Notes under the pieces: generated by a model
The model's input: the letters and a program-made list of their open reading frames with translations, nothing else
Told to the model about the DNA's origin: nothing
Databases searched by the model: none
Source of the DNA: Paraescarpia echinospica
Taxonomy: Eukaryota > Annelida > Polychaeta > Sabellida > Siboglinidae
Assembly: GCA_020002185.1 (NCBI GenBank)
Contig: CM034539.1
Span: 26,198,032 to 26,262,031, forward strand
DNA: 64,000 bases
Direction: 5' to 3'
Program-made: the position numbers and the translations under genes
Shown here: piece after piece, positions 24,901 to 64,000 of the stretch
How the letters are laid out: each line of letters starts with the position of its first letter
How positions within the stretch are numbered: the stretch's first letter is position 1

Positions 24901-27900
24901 AGCGTAAAATTAATTTACATAATAACAGCTAGTCCGATGGGACTGCTCCACTAAACTTGGACTAGTCCGATCACCGAAACTACTCGTCCGGGACGATCGG
25001 ACCGGCCTTATTTCGCAGCCTGCCACAACACCTGTATCCAAAGGACCACCCATCCCTACGTAAGGTTATATATTTCTTGGCACATTGCAAACACACGCAA
25101 CCACCTGAGGATTATTTTCGCGACAATATTTAATTGACACTGGTTTACTGTTCAGGGACGATGCAAATTTGACGTGTCAAAGATACGTTCCTGTATAGCG
25201 CAGCATCCAGTCCTTAGGACTGCTCTAAGCACTTTACTGACAGATCTGTTCAATTGAATACCATCTCGACTTTTCTGGGAAGTATTCAGCCATGCTGCAA
25301 TTAATGTGCAAAAACTTCATACACAAATATCCACCACTGTCTACAGCCAGATGCTCATCCATGCAGCCGAGTGAACTGGAGCAACATAATGAACGAACTT
25401 GCACAGGTTCGACACAGCAGGTTTCGAACCTGTGCTCCATTGTACTATCATGGCAGAACTGTGCAGAACAGATGTGACATACTCTGCGTGGAAGCAGAGG
25501 CTTAGCCAGAGACCCATTTCCAAGACTTGCAGATGACTGGTAATTACAACTACCGGTAATTAGACTGGGGAATATAGAGGGGTCAGCTGATAATAATAAT
25601 AATAATATATTTTATTTAATATAGCGCCAGATCCAATTATAAATTGTTCGTGGCGCTTTACAACATGTAGAACCCAGATAGAGGTATTAATGATGGCTAA
25701 ATTATTATCATTAGATTACTAATAGTTCTAAGACTAGGGGCCCACATTGATGACTATTACTTGAACAATTGGTAATAAAACAAATATAATAAATCAGTAT
25801 TAATTAAATAAATGGCAAAAATTACACCGGTTTGTCATTTAAAAAACTAAATTGGCCAATAATGGCTGTGATTGACGTGCATGACTTCCATGCTAGCCAT
25901 TCATGTGCTATAAGGCACAGTTTTGACTATTTAAGACTAATAAACAATTATTCATGATTAAGGGCCTGTGTGCAAGTGACCCCCACCTGTTGCTTTGTTC
26001 CCTTCGTCGGTTTCACAGAGAAGTGTAGTTCCTTCATGGCGCGCTCTATTATTGTCACTGTGTATGGACGCTTCGTCTCCGGATTGATGCACTTGTCGGC
26101 CACAATTGTTGCGATGTCACGGACACTAGACTCGAGCTGCGAGTGTCGTTCCTTCTCTGTCACTTGTATCTCGCCCTTCGCCAAAATCTACAACACATTC
26201 TCTCGGTAAATTATTCATAGTAACAATGTTTATACTAATAGTGCCTTAAATCTGGAAAAAAAGTCCATTCAGTGGTAATTAAAATCATAAGGACTCTCCT
26301 TTGGAAACCGTAGGGACCTCGGAGAAGAGGTCACCCTGACATGACTCTGAGGGACACCGGTCTCAATGGGACTTGTCTGGCTGCCACAATGTCACATAGA
26401 AAACAATGGAAATAACTCATTGTGTTACCTTGTTAAGTGGATGACATAAGGGTTAAAATTAATAAGTTAAATAAACAATAATAATTGGTAAAATGTGCCA
26501 TTATATCCACAGATTCACCGAGTATGATATAAAATTTACCAGCTCAATAAATAGTGATACATTAGTGACAAGTGTTCGTCATAAAAATATAGCTAAGTAA
26601 TCTGGTTTCAAAAGGGTAAGACTAAGACAAAGATGCCAATGGTGAAGAATCAATTGTAGCTGTAGTACGTATTCCTACTACTAGAGCCACATGACTGGAG
26701 AATTGTACAAAACCTGGAGGCATATCTCGGAATGGTCATCTGTGTCGAACACTTTCTTCAGCTCATCTTTCTTGGCGACCTGTCCCTTCGACACGTTGGT
26801 GAAGACTGTTTGACTCTGCAGCACTTCATCCAAATCCTTCTCCCTGTCACACACCAAACACATAGATCTTCTACTCAGTAAATTGGTTGCAAATCAATCT
26901 AGATACCGAGTGATATATTTGATCAATTAGGTTTTTTCTCATATTTAAATATATATATATGTGTTATCTTAGTTTTTAATTTTGATATCGTTTTTGTTGT
27001 ACTATAGGACTTGTTTTTTAATGAATTTGGAAAGTGCTTTTGAGTAGTTGAGGATAGAAAATGTGCGCTATGCAAATATTCATGATTGATTTATAATTTA
27101 CACTAAACAGGGCAGAGTAAAATTTATAACTGCATTCTAATTTTGCTGGTTATGCAGGTTCTAACTGGACTATTTGTATCTTTCAACTGTAATTCATGGC
27201 AACACCTTGTGTGAGAACAAAGATTTAAAAATACCAGGCTCACAATCAAATTGTGTTACATATAGGTAGTCAGCTTGTCAGGCCAAGTATACATAATATA
27301 TATATATCAAATGGAGTGACTATATACATGCATACCATTTACTACAAAACAAATCAATAAGAAATGTGTCAATGGGAAAGACGCATATACGATTTTATTG
27401 CATTACAAAATGGACAGTCCTTTTCATAGTGCTGTTGTAAAGTCAAGTTTATTTGTTTAGATCATCATACCTAACGTACGTCTATATGTGACCCCTGACC
27501 AAATAAGTGATAAGTCGGAAAAATTGTAACATTGTTTTCTTACATTCTTGTAAAGGTTGGGTAGGGTGCTTTACGCGGTTTCAAAAATTATGACTGCTAC
27601 AAAAATTGGCGAAGTTATGGAGCATTGAACATGATATGGGTCAAAAAGTAAAAATGGGTCAGCTGGACGGTGATAGACCGTTTGAAGCCTTTGTAAAACT
27701 TTTGTCTCGACTTCACCGAAGGCGGTGTCCTGCTGTCAGAACTTCGAAGGTGTTACTCACCTAACTTACAAATATATAGGGAGCTAATGGAGAGGCCCAT
27801 CATAATCCATAGCACTACAAAATGAAGTATCTGAAAGTCACACTTCATATACTGAGTGACACATCTCGTACTGTCTCTCTGCACTGTCGCAATGTCCAAT

Positions 27901-30900
27901 AGTTTCCTATCACAACCCTCGTGTACAATATACCAAAGCTATATATTTCTAACACCACAACATATGTATTATCATTGGATAGGTAATTGAATAATCTTTC
28001 AGATGAATGCAACTTGTAGCAGCAGAAAATGAAGCATACAAAAGTTACACCGCAAACAATGACATGCATTCTCAAAATGTGATTCATTCAAAAATTAGTG
28101 CTATATAATAGTAGTTTGTCAAATTGTAAACAAACTCAAAGACAGTTGCAGCTTAGTGTCCACCAAGCAGTAGCAGAGCAGTTTTATAATAATAATAATC
28201 CACAAGTTAAGTGGCAGTGATCTTCCTTTTATCATTCATGTGATGTTTATTGTGAGCAGGTCGGACAAATGGTTATCATACGTAGACAGGTACAGAAAGA
28301 ACACGTTTGCCTATCAATGGCATGTATTTTCTATTGTTGCTGTTTCTGCCGGGCAGACACAGTTTCTGCCCAGCTTAAATCAAAGTAATTATTAATCAAA
28401 TGTTTTTTGGTGAATCATAGTTACAGATCATTAAGGGTTATTATGGAAGTAAAATGTTTACATGTTTACTGTTCACTGAAAAAAACAGCTCCACAGACAT
28501 AATTATAGTTATTGTTAAGATGTTTAACATAGTTCCATTATCTGACATTGTGCCAACAGATTGGTGTATTGGGATCATTAAGCCTATTTAATTATTATAT
28601 AAACATAGCAGCAGACAATGGGATAGTGTGGCTGCTGCCTGGCTAAATGGATGCAATGGTGTTTTGAAGTTAGTTCTTCTGCCAACTATCCTTTTCACAC
28701 AAGCCTATAGGTTTAGTAGCTGCCAGCACACTACTGAGCCTAAACTACCATGCAGGTGTGAAAAACGTGCTGATGTATTTGAACTTGATCCACTAATTAA
28801 CTGTCCACCAAGCAGTAGCAGAGCAGTTTTATAATAATAATAATCCACAAGTTAAGTGGCAGTGATCTTCCTTTTATCATTCATGTGATGTTTATTGTGA
28901 GCAGAAACTAAAATTTTCTATAAAAAGAACCACATACCTAAACAAAGCGAATGTAATAAGTGAAGAACAGGCAGTGTTCAGATAGGGGTATTGGTTGAAT
29001 TGTATTTGTCTTGACACAAAAGGCTTTATTGTGCCTTAACTATGTCAACTCTTCTAATGGTTGACATTTGGTTGTTTCAGGTGTCAAATATATTGTGAAT
29101 CTGTAATTATTAGTCTATATTGATACAATTGATTTACACAGTACCATGTCTACACAAGGCATGGCAAGCGTAAACAGAACAGTAGAATGCATTTGATATA
29201 AATAAAGTGTCGGATATTTCACTCTATAGTTGTCCAGAATATTAATTTTCTGTTTGTCACCTACAGGTGACAGAATATTAATTTTCTATGTTTGTCACCT
29301 ACAGGTTTCTACAGACAATACATATTTAACCAATAGACACCACAGTCACACCATTTTATAATAATTAAATGACCATCAAAATAAACACAACTTGCAATTA
29401 TAGAAAATCAATAGTTTGGAAGATACAGTTTAAAAGTGTTAGGCAACTGTTCAGTCTAACAGGAGACAAGACATTACAGTCACACCATTTTATAATAATT
29501 AAATGAACATCAAAATAAACACAACTTGCAATTATAAAAAATCAATAGTTTTGAAGATACAGTTTAAAAGTGCAAGGTAACTGTTCAGTCTAACAGGGAT
29601 CAAGTGTGTCTACTCTGCCTGGGTGCTGTGACCAATGAAAGATTAGTCAAGGTCTCAATGGACTAGGCTGTAGAGATTAGTCACAGCTGTTGACTTTGTG
29701 GCACAATACACAACATCTACTGTTGGGGGTGGTCTCAAGGGCCCTTCTCAAAACCACATCACTAGATAATGTAAAACTTTTGCACTTTGGGGGCCCCTTA
29801 GAATGATTCAATCAAATACAGATTTCTTGTATATAGTGGCAGCACCCTAAGTTAAATCTATGCAAAATTAGAAAAAAAGTTGAACAGTTTTTGAAAAATA
29901 GGCAAAATGTTACATTTTCACCAGTTTTGGGGACCTTGGAGGCCCTAGGGAGCCCTTAAAATTATTCAATCAAATACAGATTTCTCGTGCATAGTGGCAG
30001 TGCCCTAAGATATGTCTATACAAAATTAGAGAAAAAGTTGCTGAATGGTTTCTGAGATACAGCAGTTACGGCGGACAGCGGACGCAGAGTGATGGCAATA
30101 GTCCCTTGGACCTTCGGCCAAAGGACTGGACGGCGGACGCAGAGTGATGGCAATAATCCCTTGGACCTTCGGCCAAAGGACTAAAAACATAAATAATAAT
30201 AAAGGTACAATTAAAATCTAGATAGGAAAAATAATGCATTGGTTCCAGATTTATCATTTACAGACTGTATTGTGAGGAAGTCCAATACTGACTGTTTTGA
30301 TAATATGTTGGTTGGCTATATTTATATATATACATACATGTATACATGTATAGATACATATACACACACATACATATATATGCATAGTGGTGGTATTACA
30401 GAGTGATATTCAGTATAATATAGTATTACAGAGTTTTAATTAACCCAGTTGATCATGATAATGATTACAAGGGCATACCATACATGTCAACTTCAGCTGT
30501 CATATTCTGTTTGCAGATGTAGCAGTTACTAATATTACATGCTGTGTCATGCTTACTTATGATATATTTTTGGAGTAGTTTACAAAGCCTTGACATGAAT
30601 GGGTCTAACATCCAATGTAAGGATTAGCTCATTATACCTAACGTTCATTCCAATCTTTATGACTACTCAAAGACAACGACTCGGTAACCAGTTTACACTT
30701 CACCCCATAGATATTAGGAATCAACCACTGTCCGTAGCCATGTACTGAATAATACAGCTGAGTTAGCTGAGCCAATGAACTTACTTTCAAGAGAAAGTCG
30801 CGACTCAAGAGTCCAAAACTCTAACACTAACAATAGTAGGCCAAGCGGTTTACCGACCAAGCTGTTGCACCCATGATCCCATCCCTGATTTTGTGATTTC

Positions 30901-31840
30901 TGGGTTTATTTAGTATGTGTCTTGGGTTAAAATGATAAGGTTGACACTTAAGGTTGGTAGTTCTTCTTGTAGATGTTTCCAGCACTCGGCAACGTTCTAT
31001 TAACTGATTTGTGTTTCTGTATATATTGTGGTTCTAATGACATGGTCTTATCAGGTCTCATTCAACTAGTCAGCCTTTTTTTCAGAACATTATCGCCAAA
31101 CTGACATTTCTATGCTAGCATTGAGGGTGGTCACTGCCAGGGTGCATGTCCTCAGTGGTTCTTTTACGTCACAAATTGAGACGGGACTGACAATAATGTG
31201 ATCTCCAAATCATGAGGGATACATAGTCCCCAGTGTTGAGAACCTGGTTTTTATACCAAATATCATGCCTACCCAGTCCAGGTTTTGAAATCAAAATGCT
31301 GGCATATGCCAGGCGGATGTACTAACCACTACACTATCGGATGAGTAGGATGAACCCAGTTTGGGAAATTTAAGTAACACATTACCATAGATTATTCATG
31401 AAACAAGTTCAAATAAAACTGGTCAATTCTACTTGCTTCCTTGGCTTTAAGTTCAACGTGTGCAATTGTGGGCGTGGTACTTCGACTTAGTAGTTAGTCC
31501 GAGACTGCTCCTGGCAGCTGGATTCCCTGGAACTGGAAGTAGAGCCAAAACTCTGTCATGGGTCTTTGTTCTTGATATTTTGGGGAAACTTAGTAAACTT
31601 TTGGATAGTTTTATTAATACTGTCACTAATTGAAACCCTAAACGCAATCGCTAAACACCTCCTAAGGCTAAGATGGGCAACGTTGCCTCCCGTGGCGTGG
31701 GAAACTTACACTTTACTTCGCCAACTCGCAACTTTGTTTGGGTAGCATGCTATTTCAAATCGCTTTCCTCCCTTCTTTAACCGAACTACGGCAACGTTCG
31801 TTAGTCGTTTCTGATTAGTTGGCGTGAATATTGTCGCCAT
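21993..31840 (-). CDS. SBDS: SBDS ribosome maturation factor (complete, 6 exons)
   Basis: Minus-strand exons 31840-31710, 26843-26714, 26187-25987, 24177-24093, 23548-23463 and 22118-21993 join in frame to 252 residues (human 250). SBDS works with the GTPase EFL1 to release eIF6 from nascent 60S subunits. Seen: the FYSH domain starting [20 protein letters not shown], with RFEIACY and [25 protein letters not shown]; the exon-3 core [20 protein letters not shown]; the helical domain [11 protein letters not shown]; and the C-terminal ferredoxin-like part with [15 protein letters not shown] and [13 protein letters not shown], ending GDETL and TAA. Exon 1 is far upstream and was found by homology; its donor GT|GTAAGT restores the frame exactly with exon 2. 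Intron 1 (about 4.9 kb) is packed with repeats. A poly(A) signal (AATAAA on the minus strand) lies at 21799-21794. It is head to head with LZTR1. Confidence 0.97.
22574..22733. repeat. Long inverted repeat / palindromic MITE in SBDS intron 5
   Basis: The arms include TTTGAGTTACTGCCATTTGA at about 22610 and its near-complement at 22677-22700. Farther out, GCTGGATGTAC (about 22579) pairs with GTACATCCAGC (about 22719). The ACATCCAGCGRCATATT edge recurs near 5715. Confidence 0.5.
25184..25460 (-). mobile_element. tRNA-derived SINE (copy B, degenerate)
   Basis: Shares tail, body and tRNA-like end with copies at 8764 and 55345, with more substitutions. Lies in SBDS intron 3. Confidence 0.65.
25590..25680. 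mobile_element. SINE tail fragment with (AAT)n
   Basis: A TAATAATAATAATAATA run followed by TTTATTTAATATAGCGCCAG and TTCGTGGCGCTTTACA. Related copies are at 43468-43560 and, more distantly, 49588-49650. A different family from the tRNA-SINE copies A-C. Confidence 0.5.
28157..28904. repeat. 103-bp direct repeats flanking 542 bp
   Basis: 28157-28259 and 28802-28904 are essentially identical and begin TGTCCACCAAGCAGTAGCAG. They begin TG and can be closed at CA, like tiny LTRs, but no target duplication or internal gene is seen. The interior includes a TTTCTGCCGGGCAGA repeat related to 41765-41845. Confidence 0.6.
29343..29600. repeat. 134-bp tandem duplication
   Basis: Two copies starting CAGTCACACCATTTTATAAT, differing by a handful of bases. 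Confidence 0.8.
30075..30182. repeat. 55-bp tandem duplication
   Basis: Two copies of a unit containing GCGGACGCAGAGTGATGGCA and CTTGGACCTTCGGCCAAAGG. Confidence 0.75.
31120..31352 (-). mobile_element. Degenerate tRNA-derived SINE, second family
   Basis: The minus strand from about 31352 reads GTGTAGTGGTTAGTACATCC (A-box-like) and later a decayed B-box (GATTTCAAAACC), then GTGACGTAAAAGAACC. It does not share the tail of copies A-C. Another decayed SINE-like stretch lies at about 30660-30870. Confidence 0.4.
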
Positions 31841-32113
31841 GATATCTAGCGTCCGTCTCTACATATGACACACGACTGTTGCAGATGCTGAAGATGAACC
31901 AGACTTCTATACCAACTTGCGATGGACATGTGAAATGTTTTTATTTGGTAATATCGGAAGTAGGTCGCACACATGCGCACCACGTGATTTTAGCGGAAGC
32001 CTTCAATGGCACCTGTCAAAACATTGTCATTTGACAGGAGGCTTGTCTTGTACGGGTTGTAGTTATGTAATAAAACAATAGACTTGGCGAGTTGGGAGTA
32101 ACAACTGCCCATA
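31841..32113. promoter_or_regulatory. Putative bidirectional promoter of SBDS and LZTR1
   Basis: Only 273 bp separate the divergent start codons. Seen inside: CGGAAGT at 31955-31961 and GCGGAAG at 31993-31999 (ETS-like cores), CACGTG at 31981-31986 (E-box), and an NRF1-like half site ATGCGCAC at 31973-31980. No obvious TATA box sits at a sensible distance. ETS, NRF1 and E-box motifs clustered between divergent housekeeping genes are the usual pattern of animal bidirectional promoters; shared use here is inferred. Confidence 0.65.
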
Positions 32114-61236
<29,123 letters not shown>

Positions 61237-61303
61237 CACATTCACACGCCATGACAGTTCTGCTCAGAGTTGCACAGTCTACATAAGAATATGTAATAAT
61301 AAT

Positions 61304-61309
61304 AATAAA
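61304..61309 (+). terminator. Poly(A) signal candidate, LZTR1
   Basis: AATAAA lies about 70 nt after the LZTR1 stop codon; a second AATAAA is at 61841-61846. Either could define the 3' end. Confidence 0.45.
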
Positions 61310-61849
61310 TAATAGTAATTTTTTTCATCTGGCACATAAAGATGGGAACTGTAGGAAATTTGAGTGATGTGCTCTGCTCCAGCTAGAGGGCACCACTGTG
61401 AATGAGTTTAATGTCAAGATTATGTAATGGTCATAACTGATGCCATTTGTTCATTGCTCCATGGGTGGGTGTAGGTTAGCATCCATTAATTGTAATATTA
61501 AAAGGTCCTTGATTCAGATTTTTTGCTTGCCTTGTATCAAGACTTGTTTTGGGAAACGTTGAACCTATGTAGCATCCACCATGATATGCCCGCTTGTTTT
61601 ACAAATTTGGTTTTGTTGGAACTTTTACAGTACTTTTAATGGATAACAATAATAATTGTAGACGTTGTGTATACTATCGCACGTTGGTGCTTTTAATAAT
61701 TTTAACAGAAGTATGCCAACAAATTTAGGGGAGTTTCTTTATTGTATTATTAATTTTGCCTACAAATCAGTAATACTTTATCGAACAGGGTTTCTCAGTG
61801 TTGTGAGACAATATGAAATGGTATACACCCTGTATAGTTGAATAAAATT

Positions 61850-63690
61850 TAATTATTTACACATTTCTATTTACAGCTTATTATTGCTATGATTAATTTC
61901 AGTTTCTAGCAACTATGAATGTACTCGGTTGTATGGTCATTTCTGTATATATTTTGGCAGGTGACAGCCGACATAGATGTTTGGGCATTTATCTTGTATA
62001 CCAGAGTATGTTAATTATTAATGTTTGTTTGTTCAGACTCTTTTTGTATTCCTCACTGCTATTTTGTGGTGCATTCATAAATGTGCAATATTTATGGTTA
62101 TAATGCAAACACCTATTTAGCTACTACCTGGTACATGCAAATTAGTAGCATATAGCAATTCTTATGTTATATTTTTAATTATATATAGTGCCATATTTAC
62201 CGTGAATGTATGCTGTAGTAAATTATTTAGGAATATGCGCATGTTTCTAAAACTTTCTGTGTAATACTTGTTATCAGAATAAAAACAATTATGATTTGGC
62301 ATTACAGTTGTTTACTTCTTGAATGTAGAGACAACCACACATATCACCCACACATGTCACCCACAGTTGGGTTGAGGGGGATTGCGTTATTTTCACCATT
62401 CACAAAATTAAAGGTGTGTTCTATATTTCTTCAATGTTCATGGCACAAAGCAGAAATGCCTGCAATGTTTAGATGATTTCATTATAAAATAATGCCACCA
62501 CTGTTATTATGTACACCTGCAAAAATTCCCGTCACCTCACTGGAAGCTTTTGTAGTTGACAGTCCTATATTTACTTTACCAAATGTTAGAAAACACACAG
62601 CTTTGATACAAAGAATATTCCTGCAAGTCATCACTCGTCATGGAGAACAATAGAAAACGGGGCCTCCAGAATAATAACTGGGTAACATCATTTAATGGAT
62701 CTACCTACTCCAAGTAGGCAACACCAGACAGGTGAGAATGGAGGAGACTGTGCTGGAGAGTTGCCAAGTCGGGTCTAACTTCACTTAGCAGCACAAGGTG
62801 ACCTAAACTTGATACCACCGATTTAATTAGATAACTGGTTGGCGGGATTCTCCGGCGGTGATCTATAATGTTATTGGTCGGCGAGCCTACTGCATGGATC
62901 CAGTGTATAGATCTTCGACATCTTCCTCTTTGTTCTTGGTTTATTCTCCTCTGTTCCTTCGATGAATCCTTCGACCCTTTCCTCTCTTTCTCATATTTAC
63001 TTCTTCTTTGTCCCCTCCTTCTTCCCTTCCATCTTCTCCTTCTTCCCCTCCTTCTTCTCTTTCTTCCCCTCCTTCTTCTCCTTCACTTTCTCCTCCCCCT
63101 CATCCTTCTTCCGCCTAGCCTCAACCCATCTTACTGAGGATCAATCGGTGGTCTGGCAGGCGAACAGGAACTTTGCTTGATAGAAAAAGCCCACGACCTG
63201 TTACACATTTACCCCCTACACTAGACCTTTTTATATTCAAATACACCAGATATAGAAGGAATCAACTGCTTTTAGATAATAAATAAAATCTTTACTTTCG
63301 CACATTGAAAATTGCAATTGTACATTCCTAAAAAAAACAGTAATTTCCGTAATAATACGGCTGACATAGGCGTCATTTAAAACACAATTTTTTATTTCTA
63401 GCATTTCGTATAAAACATTCACATTATATATTATTTCGTTTGATACACCAGTCTGTCACACACGGTGAATATCATATGCAGACACATCATGAATTGTGTT
63501 ACATTCATTTAGGATGTGACGGTCATTTGCGCTAATATTTAACCATGGATTTTCAATAGATAGATAGGCAATTAACACTGCTTATAATCGGTGAATTGTG
63601 GTTCATGGCTTTATTAATAAATGTTGTGAACCTTTGCTTTAAGATGATAAATAACGGTAAACTATAAAAAATGATATAACATCACCGTGT
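61850..63690. other. Region downstream of LZTR1
   Basis: No exon recognised. Contains a polypyrimidine tract of CTTCTTCCCCTCC-like units at about 62990-63115, which gives false Leu/Phe-rich frames. Confidence 0.5.
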
Positions 63691-64000
63691 GTAAGCGGTG
63701 CTAGCCCCCACAACTTCCATTGTGCTTTTCGCCAGGTTTGCATATAGTGCCAACACTCTTACTGTGGAGATCCCATAGTGGAGCTCCATGGTAAGAGCAG
63801 CAATATTGTTTAAATAAATTGCACTTTACAGTCGTCTTAATATGACAAAAACGACCATGAACGTATTAAACCCTCTCCTAAATGTATTAGTGTCATCGGC
63901 GACTAAACTATCCTTATTAACAACGGATATATGATGGCCCAGGTGTACAGCATCCTGGACACTATACAACACGGTGCCATTGAAAATCACAGTTCTGTTG
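63690..64000 (-). mobile_element. LINE RT fragment running off the window
   Basis: The minus strand reads GTVLYSVQDAVHLGHHIS and, after a frameshift, LFKQYCCSYHGAPLWDLHSK. This corresponds to the FKxYCxSxYGxxLW motif downstream of the RT catalytic core in several LINE clades. Frameshifted and not functional as seen. Confidence 0.65.

Larger units (their letters stand above)
26844..31709. other. SBDS intron 1: repeat-rich intron
   Basis: Holds a 103-bp direct repeat (28157-28259 and 28802-28904), a 134-bp tandem duplication (29343-29600), a pair of roughly 158-bp-spaced similar blocks (29763-30060), a 55-bp duplication (about 30075-30182), an AT/CA microsatellite (30318-30390) and two decayed SINE-like pieces. 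No additional exon seen. Confidence 0.6.

Noticed and set aside
25948..26184. Stand-alone minus-strand gene starting MAKGEIQV
   Set aside because: It is SBDS exon 3 read through its intron; the ATG is not a start but is replaced by the spliced ILAKGEIQV.
62868..63137. Leu/Phe-rich frames resembling membrane proteins
   Set aside because: They arise from a polypyrimidine tract of CTTCTTCCCC units.

Overview
This is nuclear DNA of an animal, most likely a marine invertebrate. The genes are split by GT-AG introns, intergenic DNA is AT-rich, and the proteins match bilaterian orthologues closely along their length. Very abundant minisatellites, tRNA-derived SINEs, decayed non-LTR retrotransposons (LINEs) and small DNA transposons all fit an invertebrate. 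I cannot name the species; a spiralian or invertebrate deuterostome is a guess.

Five protein-coding genes can be read by joining exons. (1) The 3' two exons of a core-2-type beta-1,6-N-acetylglucosaminyltransferase (GCNT-like, +, 3787-6601). (2) MED21, a Mediator subunit, complete in four coding exons (-, 16125-12215). (3) RPLP2, the acidic ribosomal stalk protein P2, complete in three coding exons (+, 18055-20121). (4) SBDS, the 60S maturation factor, complete in six exons (-, 31840-21993). (5) LZTR1, a Kelch-BTB-BACK CUL3 adaptor, complete in twenty coding exons (+, 32114-61236; 760 residues). MED21 and RPLP2 diverge, RPLP2 and SBDS converge, and SBDS and LZTR1 are head to head with only 273 bp between start codons. 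That gap holds ETS-like and E-box motifs and is probably a bidirectional promoter. Apart from that shared promoter there is no functional clustering: the genes serve glycosylation, transcription, translation, ribosome assembly and RAS turnover.

The rest is dominated by tandem arrays: 45 bp (2229-3320), 68/80 bp (11573-12165), about 42 bp (34270-34790), 15 bp (37040-40160), 43 bp (40262-41512), 53 bp (42988-43145), 17 bp (43572-43829), about 18 bp (48295-49320), 21 bp (52735-52890) and 82 bp (59312-60705). Two are built partly from coding sequence. The 45-bp array carries a diverged copy of the last codons of the GCNT-like gene. The 42-bp array repeats the 3' splice site and first codons of LZTR1 exon 3. 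Several others lie directly against LZTR1 splice sites, so the transcript is full of decoy splice-site-like sequence. I regard this splice-site-linked birth of minisatellites as the most interesting feature of the window.

Mobile elements include a hAT element with a perfect 8-bp target duplication (44341-46127, with nested insertions), a TTAA-flanked MITE in RPLP2 intron 1, a TIR family with ends like CYGTATTCRTTC, a tRNA-derived SINE family, and at least seven decayed LINE fragments. I see no CRISPR array, operon or bacterial feature.
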